In this document: positions 26,473 through 33,032 of the stretch, in pieces
Position numbering within the stretch: the stretch's first letter is position 1
How the letters are laid out: each line of letters begins with the position of its first letter
DNA from: Leptospiraceae bacterium
GTDB taxonomy: Bacteria > Spirochaetota > Leptospiria > Turneriellales > Turneriellaceae
DNA length: 33,032 nt
Direction of reading: 5' to 3'
Assembly: GCA_020440825.1 (NCBI GenBank)
Contig: JAGRNJ010000034.1
Coordinates: 1-33,032, forward strand
The notes under the pieces: model-generated
Told to the model about the DNA's origin: nothing
What the model saw: only the letters and a program-made list of their open reading frames with translations
The model's database searches: none
Made by a program: the position numbers and the translations under genes

Positions 26473-26498
26473 TAGCCCCGGGATTAAACCCGGGGCTA
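26473..26498. repeat. Perfect palindromic (REP-like) repeat
   Basis: TAGCCCCGGG and CCCGGGGCTA form a perfect 10-base stem with a 6-base loop ATTAAA, just after the stop of the 101-residue DUF3892-like gene on the minus strand. Similar GC-rich CCCGGG palindromes are scattered through many bacterial genomes. It lacks a T-run but would form a very stable hairpin in a transcript from the HNH side. Confidence 0.6.
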
Positions 26499-26507
26499 AA
26501 TAGAATC

Positions 26508-26813
26508 TCAAAATTCAGGCAAATTTTCGAGATTGTCTTTTTGGGTACTATTCGGGTCAGTTCGTATATACTCATCGGGCGGTGTGCCCACCAAATGAAT
26601 GTCCGCACCTTTATTCCAGCCACCTACTGAATTCTTCAATATTGTGCAGAATGTAAATCCTTGTTTCAGTTTTGCAACAACTAGAGACCTATAGCATATT
26701 TGCGAAAAACCTATAATGCCCTCGTTATTAACATGTACTTTAACTTGAGAAATCATTTTACGATCTGAAGAATACCTAACTTCGGAAACACAATAATTTG
26801 CATAATTTGCCAT
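26508..26813 (-). CDS. DUF3892-like small protein (101 residues)
   Basis: A small soluble protein with the traits of the DUF3892 family: an N-terminal YCVSEVRYSSDRKMI beta region, a middle VVAKLKQGFTFCTIL, a W-x-x-G-A-D-I motif and a C-terminal EYIRTDPNST then KDNLENLPEF, where the Arg-Thr-Asp and the NL-x-x-LP ending are family hallmarks. Function of the family is unknown. A strong ribosome site (AAGGAGG, 26818-26825) overlaps the stop of the preceding small gene, so the two are translated together. It is more divergent from its neighbour than a recent duplication would be. Confidence 0.65.
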   Translation of the reverse strand: MANYANYCVSEVRYSSDRKMISQVKVHVNNEGIIGFSQICYRSLVVAKLKQGFTFCTILKNSVGGWNKGADIHLVGTPPDEYIRTDPNSTQKDNLENLPEF

Positions 26814-26817
26814 CTAT

Positions 26818-26825
26818 GCCTCCTT
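26818..26825 (-). promoter_or_regulatory. Shine-Dalgarno overlapping the upstream stop codon
   Basis: On the minus strand TAAGGAGG precedes the ATG at 26813 by 4-5 bases and includes the TAA of the upstream DUF3892-like gene. It supports both small genes as real and coupled. Confidence 0.7.
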
Positions 26826-27042
26826 AATCCAAATTATTCCCGGTACTCTTATCCGGATTTGACCGCGGGATTCGCAGAGTCTGGTTACCAACTTTCTTAT
26901 GCTGAATATGGTAACCGGGTGCTTTGCCATCTTCAATCTTATCTGCTAATTCACCGCGGCTCATCTTCTGACCAGTTCTGTTATCACGAAACTCAGTGTT
27001 TAAGCCGGTTTCGGTTTGCTTTGTTACACTAATTCGCTTCAT
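26824..27042 (-). CDS. DUF3892-like small protein (72 residues)
   Basis: A 72-residue Lys/Arg-rich protein starting MKRISVTKQTETG. It has the short DUF3892 pattern: DNRTGQKMSRGELADKIEDG, then HIQHKKVGNQTLRIPRS and the ending KSTGNNLD. The longer frame upstream to 27111 is rejected because the ATG at 27042 overlaps the HNH gene stop in ATGA, a coupling start. It sits between the HNH nuclease gene and a second DUF3892-like gene. A role as a partner or regulator of the HNH protein is possible but only from position. Confidence 0.65.
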   Translation of the reverse strand: MKRISVTKQTETGLNTEFRDNRTGQKMSRGELADKIEDGKAPGYHIQHKKVGNQTLRIPRSNPDKSTGNNLD

Positions 27043-27395
27043 GCTTCTATACCTCGATTCTTCAGCGACTCTATAGCTCGCATCGCAATAAAAATAACCG
27101 CCATGAAACAAAGAAACTTGAAGATATCCTCTACCAAACTGGTTTCAGCCAAGGTCTTTCTATACTCAGAGTTTGTCATAGCACCTTTCTGCCTATTGCA
27201 AGTAATATGAGCTGGCTTGAGATTTCTGAAACTATCAGTTCCACCTCTGGCTTTAGGCTTTGAGTGATCAACTTCCCAACCTCGGGAATGATTCAACTTG
27301 CCGTAAGCGCCATAGGTCAGTCGCCCCTTGCATAAGTGACACTTACCACCTGTTTTATCGAATATATCCGATAACTCAAAATCGTTATTCCGCAT
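27039..27395 (-). CDS. Small HNH nuclease with predicted C-terminal membrane helix
   Basis: A 118-residue HNH protein. C19-H-L-C22, the catalytic-type D43-H44 in WEVDHSKPKARGGTD, N58 in FRNLKP, then H63-x-x-C66-N and the Lys-Gly end give a complete HNH fold with a Cys2/His-Cys zinc site. After about residue 88 there is a hydrophobic stretch (IFKFLCFMAVIFIAMRAI, about 91-108) ending in a short basic tail, so the protein could be anchored to the inner membrane with the nuclease in the cytoplasm. The ribosome site is GAAGGAGA. It heads the minus-strand set that includes two DUF3892-like genes. HNH proteins of this size also occur in phage and intron contexts; neither is seen here. Confidence 0.8.
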   Translation of the reverse strand: MRNNDFELSDIFDKTGGKCHLCKGRLTYGAYGKLNHSRGWEVDHSKPKARGGTDSFRNLKPAHITCNRQKGAMTNSEYRKTLAETSLVEDIFKFLCFMAVIFIAMRAIESLKNRGIEA

Positions 27396-27456
27396 TATGT
27401 CTCCTTCGAGAGCGATTATAGAGAGCTCCCGGCCTCTTTTTTAATTGGATTTTCAT
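27385..27456 (-). CDS. Possible 23-residue leader peptide ahead of the HNH gene
   Basis: A short frame begins with ATG at 27456, preceded by AAGGAGG at good spacing, and ends in TAA at 27385-27387, just inside the HNH gene. The peptide is very basic (MKIQLKKRPGALYN at the start, an Arg-rich centre). Its stop overlaps the HNH start region, as in coupled leaders. It could also be chance. A perfect TATAAT at 27415-27420 lies within it, which would be a promoter giving a transcript without the leader. Confidence 0.3.
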   Translation of the reverse strand: MKIQLKKRPGALYNRSRRRHNAE

Positions 27457-27545
27457 TTAAAAATCCTCCTTGTTTTAAGATGTGCGCCGGGAAAGGGTTT
27501 GACAGTCTATATAAACCATGTAATTTGGTTTTGATCTAGATTTGT

Positions 27546-27607
27546 TTAGCCCTTAACTGGCTAAGCACTTCGAAAAGCCATTCTGTTGCGAGCAGGTGGC
27601 TTTTTTT
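27546..27607 (+). terminator. Hairpin pair with T-run: terminator, perhaps of a small RNA
   Basis: A first stem TTAGCC/GGCTAA (27546-27551 and 27559-27564) is followed by a second, AAAAGCCA...TGGCTTTT with an inner CTG/CAG (27573-27604), running into a T-run (27601-27607) on the plus strand. No gene on the plus strand precedes it for several kilobases, so it may end a short RNA of about 75 bases beginning near 27530. The second stem also carries a T4 on the minus strand. Confidence 0.5.
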
Positions 27608-27664
27608 ATGCATGCGAATATGATACAGAATAAATGCCAGCTTGTCAATCTATTTTTTTTACGT

Positions 27665-27699
27665 TCAAAACGATTAAATTCTTGTTTTTTCCGTTTTGA
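27665..27699. promoter_or_regulatory. Inverted repeat, possible operator of the HTH-ImmA regulator
   Basis: TCAAAACG (27665-27672) and CGTTTTGA (27692-27699) form a perfect 8-base inverted repeat, centres 27 bases apart. It lies about 60-90 bases before the HTH-ImmA start and just upstream of a TATATT box (27707-27712). Autoregulation by the XRE-type protein is inferred from position. Confidence 0.4.
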
Positions 27700-27756
27700 C
27701 CGAACTTATATTAAAATTTCTTGCCGTAATATATAAACTGGCGATATTGGTAAACG

Positions 27757-28848
27757 ATGTCAAATGGTAACATTATTGGTAGAAGAATTCGTGAAGCAAG
27801 AGAGTATTGTAAGCTCAGCACTAAAGATTTAGCTGAAAGGATTACCAGCAATTACGAGAAAATATCAAAACAAACCATCTCTCACTATGAAAATGGTTAT
27901 GTTTCCCCACCCCCCGGCCGTTTGGTTGAAATCTCGACAATTCTAAATTTTCCTATTCAATATTTCACAAAAGCATGGGCGAGTGCTGACGAACATACAC
28001 CAGCTCAGTTTAGAAAACATTCTGCGGCCACAAAAAAATCCCGTTCTGAGGCAGAATTAAACGCCGAATGGGTGCTAAGAATAGTCAGTATTTTACAGCG
28101 CTACCATGAGTTTAAACCTGCACAAATACCACAAATAGGTATTACGCCCAGTATAGACGACTACCCCAAAATCGAAGATATAAGTGTAAATATTCGCAAT
28201 AACTGGGGCTTGGGTAACGCCCGAATCGAAAACCTTGTTCAGTTATTAGAAGAGAAAGGGGTAATTATTGTTGAGATACCAATACACGGTGACCTTGAAG
28301 CATTCTCATTCTGGTCAAATGGTAGACCATTCATCTTCACAAACTCAGACGGTGAAAAAGGGTTTTATCGAACCCGCTTCTCAATTGCTCATGAATTAGG
28401 TCACCTGGTCATGCACAAAAATATTGACCCCGAAATATTAGATAATGCAGAATCGCATAAAATTGTTGAAAAACAGGCTCACAAATTTGCAGCAGCTTTT
28501 TTAATGCCCAAAAGTACTTTTGGGCAAGAAATTACCCGTTTTGACGAACAATACTGGCTTACCTTAAAACAGCGCTGGGGCGTTTCATTCTCTGCCATAA
28601 TGATGCGTGCAACAGATCTCGGAATTTTTACCGAAGCTCAAAAGACCAATTATTTCAAGAACCATAATATTCGACAAGAACCTTTAGACGATGAAACAAG
28701 AAGGGAAGCCGTTGATTTATTGCCGAGAGTAATTCAAGAACTTGATACTTCGGGTAAATTGAAAACCTCTGCTCTTTTAGATGAGGTTGGGTTAAATGAA
28801 GAAATAGTCCGGAAGATTTTCTCTAGTTTTATATTTAAGTATTCTTAG
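27757..28848 (+). CDS. HTH (XRE) and ImmA/IrrE-family metallopeptidase fusion
   Basis: A 363-residue protein that joins a DNA-binding domain to a zinc-peptidase domain. Residues 8-70 form a Cro/C1-type helix-turn-helix (IREAREYCKLSTKDLAERI, SKQTISHYENGYVSPPPGRL). The peptidase domain follows, with H212-E-L-G-H216 and a likely third ligand E238 in a VEKQAHKFAAAFLMP segment. Such fusions are typical regulators of mobile elements and stress or defence genes, where the peptidase removes a repressor in response to a signal; here both may be in one chain. It is divergent from the HNH-DUF3892-mod-res set and separated by a 361-base region, a layout that suggests it controls those genes. Confidence 0.85.
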   Translation: MSNGNIIGRRIREAREYCKLSTKDLAERITSNYEKISKQTISHYENGYVSPPPGRLVEISTILNFPIQYFTKAWASADEHTPAQFRKHSAATKKSRSEAELNAEWVLRIVSILQRYHEFKPAQIPQIGITPSIDDYPKIEDISVNIRNNWGLGNARIENLVQLLEEKGVIIVEIPIHGDLEAFSFWSNGRPFIFTNSDGEKGFYRTRFSIAHELGHLVMHKNIDPEILDNAESHKIVEKQAHKFAAAFLMPKSTFGQEITRFDEQYWLTLKQRWGVSFSAIMMRATDLGIFTEAQKTNYFKNHNIRQEPLDDETRREAVDLLPRVIQELDTSGKLKTSALLDEVGLNEEIVRKIFSSFIFKYS

Positions 28849-28898
28849 AAAATCAAAAAAACTATTTACTAATTACATTAAACTTATTTGCACATCGT

Positions 28899-29324
28899 AT
28901 GCACCATACAGCTTTGATCAAGTGGGCAGCGCAAAAACCCAGAACCGTATTTCTACTTGATGCAATTGGTGCTGCAACTTCTGCATTCTTGCTTGGGGTT
29001 GTTCTGGTGCACTTTCAATCTTTCTTCGGCATACCCATAAACGTCTTGTATATTCTGGCGGTTGTCCCGCTTGGTTTTGTTATTTATGATATTGCGGTTA
29101 TGGTTACACAGCCCGAAAAGTACAGCTTTCTGCTCACAGGAATCGCAGTTCTAAATATTTCTTACTGCATTCTTTCATTGTCATTGATCGGCATGCACCG
29201 GCAATCGGCAACTGTTTTCGGTCGGCTTTATATCATTGGTGAAATAATGATCGTTATGAGTCTGGCAATTTTTCAGCTGCACGTTGCCAGACTGTTGAAG
29301 TCGAGAACATCAGACAATTTTTAA
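28899..29324 (+). CDS. Four-helix membrane protein of unknown function
   Basis: A 141-residue protein with about four hydrophobic segments (near 18-40, 48-68, 78-98 and 108-130), a basic start and a basic tail. No catalytic motif is visible. I do not recognise the family. It starts 50 bases after the HTH-ImmA gene and may be cotranscribed, but the gap shows no clear signal. Confidence 0.65.
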   Translation: MHHTALIKWAAQKPRTVFLLDAIGAATSAFLLGVVLVHFQSFFGIPINVLYILAVVPLGFVIYDIAVMVTQPEKYSFLLTGIAVLNISYCILSLSLIGMHRQSATVFGRLYIIGEIMIVMSLAIFQLHVARLLKSRTSDNF

Positions 29325-29350
29325 TTAGATTATATAAATCGGAAGGAATC

Positions 29351-29803
29351 ATGCAGCCAGCTCAAATTTTAAGAATAATAAAAGAAAAATTCAATGGTTT
29401 AGAGATCAACACAAACTGGGGTGAAACCGGTCTTTTTTATAACCCCGAAGGTAAACTCAAAAAAGGTATCTATCTTCTGACAATCAAAGAGAAAGACGGC
29501 GCAAATGATAAGGCATCGAATCTGAACCGGGACGGCGTTTTTCGACTGAACCTGGGAGTAAGTAAAACCACTTTCATAGAATTATTTGGCGAAATCCCGA
29601 CTCGGCCGCCAGCTGGTGGCATCATAAACATGGACTATGATTTCACCAAACAAAATACGCTTATGCCGCACCCTGTCTATGGCTGGATGTCATGGCTTTG
29701 CGTTTTAAACCCAGGTGCAGATACATTCGAAAATATGCTGTCTCTGATAGAAGAAGGTTACAACCTTGCGCTCAAGAAATATGCAGCGAAAAAACTGAAT
29801 TGA
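29351..29803 (+). CDS. DUF6194-like protein
   Basis: A 150-residue soluble protein. It has a pattern that I associate with DUF6194: EKDGANDKASNLNRDGVFRL, a GVSKTTFIELFGEIPTRPPA segment, an MDYDFTKQNTLMPHP stretch and the ending YGWMSWLCVLNPG. The function of the family is unknown. The ATG at 29351 has a good ribosome site (GGAAGGAATC). It follows the membrane protein by 26 bases. Close conservation of the Met-Pro-His-Pro and Trp-rich region suggests a structural or binding role rather than a known active site. Confidence 0.65.
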   Translation: MQPAQILRIIKEKFNGLEINTNWGETGLFYNPEGKLKKGIYLLTIKEKDGANDKASNLNRDGVFRLNLGVSKTTFIELFGEIPTRPPAGGIINMDYDFTKQNTLMPHPVYGWMSWLCVLNPGADTFENMLSLIEEGYNLALKKYAAKKLN

Positions 29804-29944
29804 AAAAGCTGAATTATTGAGCAGATCTCAATTTTGTGTATTGTTGAGAAATTCTATTTTCTGCAAACAGGCAAAGCTTTCTGTAAAACGGGTCACCACT
29901 GCAAGACGACAGTGAAGACCAATGCCGCAGGGATTCTGCGGGTT

Positions 29945-30517
29945 TCAGCTCAAAATTACATTGACCATTTCTTTAATATCCAGGGCATCTACCTTTTTAC
30001 CGAGCTGGCGAGCAATCTGACTCAGAGAGATAATTCCGCGTACGGTTTTCTCGTTATTAGGCCCCTGATTATCAACCACAATACCGTGCTGGCGGTGTAC
30101 TTCTTTCAGAGTATGCACAACATCGCCGACTTTGGCTTTCGCAATTTCAGCAATACTGAAGACTTCAATTTGCGAATTCATAATATCTTTTACAGTAATG
30201 TCACCATGCTTTACATTATTTTCAGTGGCGAATTTGACGGGTTTTTCCCCTAAAATATCCCGGGCTGTAATGATGCCCACAATCGCGTCATGACCATTGA
30301 TCACCACCAGCATTCTGACCCCTCGGTTGCGCATTTTTTCATGCGCGGTATCAATGCTTTCACGCAAACCCGTCGTAACCAGAGACACCCGTTTTAAGTC
30401 AGTCATGACATTGATTGCCGGTGCATCGAGAGTGATCTGTTGTTTGTGAAGATCATCGGGACGATGGAAGCCAATTTCTTCATGTAAATGCTCAGATTTG
30501 ATAGTTTTGTATATCAT
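29945..30517 (-). CDS. CBS-domain-pair protein
   Basis: A 190-residue protein with two CBS motifs making one Bateman module. The first covers about residues 35-95 (VMTDLKRVSLVTTGLRES, then RMLVVINGHDAIVGIITARDI) and the second about 107-175 (ITVKDIMNSQIEVFSI, GIVVDNQG, VRGIISLSQIARQLG). Such modules bind adenosyl compounds (AMP, ATP, SAM) and sense energy or redox state. There is no partner domain. It is divergent from the permease genes with 91 bases between, and the 141 bases downstream hold only a weak hairpin (CCGCAG/CTGCGG) and no gene. Confidence 0.85.
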   Translation of the reverse strand: MIYKTIKSEHLHEEIGFHRPDDLHKQQITLDAPAINVMTDLKRVSLVTTGLRESIDTAHEKMRNRGVRMLVVINGHDAIVGIITARDILGEKPVKFATENNVKHGDITVKDIMNSQIEVFSIAEIAKAKVGDVVHTLKEVHRQHGIVVDNQGPNNEKTVRGIISLSQIARQLGKKVDALDIKEMVNVILS

Positions 30518-30608
30518 GGATGTAAAACTTCAATGCAGAATGGGTGGTCAAGCAGGAATATCTACATAAATTTGATTGGCAGGCAACCTTCATTCCAAAC
30601 CTTGAACC

Positions 30609-31607
30609 ATGTATTTTCTAAAACGTTCCTTGTGGATGATTCCGACCTTGATCGGCATAGTCACAATTACGTTTTTCTTAACCCGGCTGCGCCCCGACCC
30701 GGTTGCCCAGAAAGGGTTAAACCCAGATGCCATGCAGGAAAATTCTGCAGCAGCCCAGCACCTCGAACAATTAAAAGAATACTATGGCTATGATAAACCG
30801 TTAATTGTTCAATACGGTAAAATGTGGAAGAATATACTCACCCTTGATTTTTCAAACAGCAGAATAGATCACCGGCCCGTACTTGAAAAATTGATCGAAG
30901 CTTTGCCGTATACCTTGACGTTGAATATCATCACTGTCATTATCGTTTATCTGATTTCTATTCCATTGGGAGTCTACTCGGCATTGCATGACGGCAGCAA
31001 AACCGATTCAATGATCACGTTTCTGTTGTATTTGCTCTACTCTCTGCCGTCATTCTGGATTGCCCTGTTGCTGCTCAAATATTTTGCCGGCGGGGACTTT
31101 TTGAACTTTTTCCCGTTAGGGGGCTGGCAATCTGACTATGCTGATGACTTGAATTTTTTTCAGAAAATCGGAGATATTGCCTGGCATTTATTTTTACCAA
31201 TTGTAGTGTCTGTCTATGGCAGCTTTGCTTTTCTTTCAAGATTTATCAAGAGCAGCCTGCTCGAGGCCCTGCGCTCAGAATATATTCGAACAGCCAAAGC
31301 CAAAGGGCTATCCCAGCGGCGGGTTATCTATGTTCATGCTCTGCGAAATTCATTAATTCCTCTGATTACTTTAATGGCTGGTCTATTACCGGGATTATTC
31401 GGTGGCTCTGTAATTTTAGAACAGATCTTTTCTATACCCGGCATGGGCAAGCTGGCATATGACAGCATCTATGCCAATGATGATCCCGTGATTATTGCGA
31501 TTGTTCTTTTTTCTGCGATTTTAACCATGCTGGGCATACTCTTAACAGATTTTGTGTATACTCTGGTCGACCCGCGGATTTCATTTTCGGAGTCTGAGAG
31601 CAAGTGA
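30609..31607 (+). CDS. Oligopeptide/dipeptide ABC transporter permease, DppB/OppB type
   Basis: An inner-membrane permease of 332 residues with about six helices. The EAA loop that contacts the ATPase is EYIRTAKAKGLSQRRVIYVH followed by ALRNSLIPLITLMAG, as in OppB/DppB. The N terminus MYFLKRSLWMIPTLIGIVTITF is standard. An enlarged periplasmic loop after the first helix (about 30-90) is normal in the family. It would take up peptides or a related small solute such as nickel or an oligosaccharide. Its stop overlaps the next permease start by one base. The ATPase and binding protein are not in the window. Confidence 0.9.
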   Translation: MYFLKRSLWMIPTLIGIVTITFFLTRLRPDPVAQKGLNPDAMQENSAAAQHLEQLKEYYGYDKPLIVQYGKMWKNILTLDFSNSRIDHRPVLEKLIEALPYTLTLNIITVIIVYLISIPLGVYSALHDGSKTDSMITFLLYLLYSLPSFWIALLLLKYFAGGDFLNFFPLGGWQSDYADDLNFFQKIGDIAWHLFLPIVVSVYGSFAFLSRFIKSSLLEALRSEYIRTAKAKGLSQRRVIYVHALRNSLIPLITLMAGLLPGLFGGSVILEQIFSIPGMGKLAYDSIYANDDPVIIAIVLFSAILTMLGILLTDFVYTLVDPRISFSESESK

Positions 31608-32629
31608 TGAGAAATTTTGTGAGGAAAGTTTTTAAGCTTTACAGTAATGATAAAGCCGCCTTCAGTGCAATTGTCATTGTTCTTCTGTTCGCATTTATTG
31701 CAGCTGCTGCCCCGATCTTGGCCTCAAAGCTGCCATGGCTGGTAATCAGTAACAACTCGGGAATTGAAATGCCAACGTCGCCCCTATTGCATGCCATAAT
31801 CCATCCGCGTAAGCGAATTATTCTCGAAAGAACCGATTACCGAAAACTGGCGAGCGAAGAAAAAATTTCTGCAATTTTCCCACCGGTTCCATTTTCTCCC
31901 TATGAAACGAATCTTGACAACTTTCTTGACGCTCCTTCATTTTCACGCTTTGGTCATCCGCTTGGCAGTGACAGCCTGGGCCGGGATGTCGCTGCCCGTT
32001 TGATGCATGGTGCCACCAATTCAATGCTGGTTGGCCTGATAGCCGTCGGGCTTGCTTTTATTATCGGGGTCTTGATTGGCGCAATGGCCGGCTATTTCGG
32101 CGGATGGACTGACCTGGCTTTAAGCCGCTTCATCGAAATTGTGATCTGTTTTCCCACTTTGATTCTGATCATGGCTGTACTGGCTCTTATTAAGCCTTCT
32201 CTGGTAACAATCATGGTCGTGATCGGCCTCACCGGCTGGACCGGAATTGCCAGGGTAATGCGCGGCGAGTTCTTAAAACGCAGGGGTGGGGATTTTGTAC
32301 TCGCTGCCCGTTTGACAGGGGCATCACATGTTCGCCTGATTTTGAAACATATTTTGCCGAATTCTCTGGCACCGCTGATCGTTATGGCTGCTTTTGATAT
32401 TGCCGGTGCGGTACTGCTCGAGTCTTCTCTGAGTTTTCTTGGTATCGGAGTGCCCGCACCGGAACCGTCATGGGGTGATATTTTGAAGAACTCGCAGGAG
32501 TATCCCGATATAGCCTGGTGGCTGGTAGTTTTCCCGGGAACCTGCATATTTCTGGTGGTCGTAGCATTTAACTTTTTGGGAGACTGGCTGCGCAAGGCTC
32601 TGAACCCACGCGAGCGCGCAGCATCTTAG
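31607..32629 (+). CDS. Oligopeptide/dipeptide ABC transporter permease, DppC/OppC type
   Basis: The partner permease (340 residues from the ATG at 31607, which overlaps the stop of the upstream gene as TGATG; a GTG one codon earlier is also possible). It has an OppC_N-type start with the first helix (AFSAIVIVLLFAFIAAAAPI), a long periplasmic loop with HPLGSDSLGRDVAARLMHG, the EAA region DFVLAARLTGASHVRLILKH, and LLESSLSFLGIGVPAPEPSWG near the end. All are family signatures. The loop after helix 1 is longer than usual in DppC (about residues 32-110). Confidence 0.9.
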   Translation: MRNFVRKVFKLYSNDKAAFSAIVIVLLFAFIAAAAPILASKLPWLVISNNSGIEMPTSPLLHAIIHPRKRIILERTDYRKLASEEKISAIFPPVPFSPYETNLDNFLDAPSFSRFGHPLGSDSLGRDVAARLMHGATNSMLVGLIAVGLAFIIGVLIGAMAGYFGGWTDLALSRFIEIVICFPTLILIMAVLALIKPSLVTIMVVIGLTGWTGIARVMRGEFLKRRGGDFVLAARLTGASHVRLILKHILPNSLAPLIVMAAFDIAGAVLLESSLSFLGIGVPAPEPSWGDILKNSQEYPDIAWWLVVFPGTCIFLVVVAFNFLGDWLRKALNPRERAAS

Positions 32630-32676
32630 CAGGCTTTTCAGCTTTACCATGCGTTTCTGATTTTTGACAAGCCATT

Positions 32677-33032
32677 ATGCAGACGTACCTGATTGACCGA
32701 CCCGGCAGTGAAGAGGAAGCTCGAAAACTGGGTTTACTGGACGGTGAGTTTTCACTGATTGTTGAAAAGCTGGGCCGTAACCCTACCTTTACAGAGGTTG
32801 CCATGTTTTCAGGAATGTGGTCAGAACACTGTTCTTATAAGAATTCTATTCTACTTCTCAAAAAACTGTATTCTAAATCAGATCGGCTGCTAGCCAAACC
32901 GGGAGAAGAAAATGCCGGTGCTCTGCGCATCAATGACACCCAGGCCGTGGTATTTAAAATTGAATCTCACAACCACCCTTCTGCAATTGAACCCTACCAG
33001 GGGGCAGCAACCGGGGTCGGCGGCATCATGCG
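32677..33032 (+). CDS. purL: Phosphoribosylformylglycinamidine synthase II, N-terminal part
   Basis: The first 118 codons of PurL, cut by the right edge. It makes FGAM from FGAR, glutamine and ATP in purine synthesis. Diagnostic motifs are [11 protein letters not shown] at about 48-58 and [19 protein letters not shown] near 97-115, placing it in the small-subunit PurL type that works with PurQ and PurS. The ATG at 32677 matches the family N terminus. It starts 47 bases after the DppC-like gene on the same strand. Confidence 0.93.
   Translation, partial: MQTYLIDRPGSEEEARKLGLLDGEFSLIVEKLGRNPTFTEVAMFSGMWSEHCSYKNSILLLKKLYSKSDRLLAKPGEENAGALRINDTQAVVFKIESHNHPSAIEPYQGAATGVGGIM

Larger units (their letters stand above)
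27396..27756. other. Divergent intergenic region between the HNH and HTH-ImmA genes
   Basis: This 361-base, AT-rich stretch separates two divergent operons. From left to right on the plus strand it holds the HNH ribosome site and possible leader peptide, a TATAAT box for the minus strand (27415-27420), a TTGACA (27499-27504) without a well-spaced -10, two hairpins ending in a T-run (27546-27607), and an inverted repeat TCAAAACG...CGTTTTGA (27665-27699) close to the HTH gene. Confidence 0.6.

Noticed and set aside
27043-27111. Longer start (27111) of the 72-residue DUF3892-like gene
   Set aside because: That stretch lies inside the HNH gene in another frame; the ATG at 27042 forms an ATGA coupling start.
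29922-29942. Hairpin CCGCAG/CTGCGG after the CBS gene as terminator
   Set aside because: Stem is only six bases and is not followed by a T-run on either strand.
29834-30253. Open frame of 139 codons on the plus strand
   Set aside because: It is antisense to the CBS gene, has no family pattern and no ribosome site.

Overview
The window reads as a Gram-negative bacterial chromosome: it has a TolC-type outer-membrane export partner, a lipopolysaccharide-type glycosyltransferase and periplasmic proteins. By eye the base composition is in the mid-40s % G+C. TTG and GTG starts are frequent (several with good Shine-Dalgarno sequences) and genes are packed into overlapping operons. The fused isobutyryl-CoA mutase, acyl-CoA-type desaturase and PurL type would fit a Leptospirales-like spirochaete or a relative, but nothing here fixes the taxon and I hold that only weakly.

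Region 1 (1-5463, minus strand): a three-part envelope export operon (exporter/ABC half, HlyD-type adaptor, start of a TolC-type channel gene running out of the window), with its own promoter just downstream of uvrC. The ABC protein has lost nearly all ATPase motifs. Region 2 (5513-9568, plus): a GST-like protein and the three-domain B12-dependent mutase IcmF. Region 3 (9581-13622, minus): a tightly overlapping operon of an M23 envelope peptidase, a WaaE-like glycosyltransferase, two methyltransferases and peptide deformylase. Region 4 (13736-15330, plus): a probable lipoprotein MsrA and a fatty-acid desaturase. Region 5 (15351-20390, minus): gltX, an RsbW-like ATPase, trmB and a Kef/CPA2 antiporter, ending in a strong terminator.

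Region 6 (about 20.5-29.8 kb) is an accessory island: a Phd/VapC toxin-antitoxin pair with a TGTACA-type operator; a type III restriction-modification pair (mod-res); an unrecognised 244-residue protein; two tandem DUF3892-like small proteins; a small HNH nuclease with a predicted C-terminal membrane helix; and a divergent HTH-ImmA/IrrE protease-regulator, followed by a four-helix membrane protein and a DUF6194-like protein. Three short palindromic repeats of different type lie in this island, one of them inside the mod reading frame. The HNH-DUF3892-DUF3892-unknown-mod-res genes all run on the minus strand and could be one defence operon under control of the divergent HTH-ImmA protein; this is the best candidate for an undescribed system here.

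Region 7 (29945-33032): a two-CBS-domain protein (minus), two oligopeptide-type ABC permeases (plus) and the start of purL, cut by the window edge. No rRNA, tRNA, CRISPR array or transposase gene was seen.
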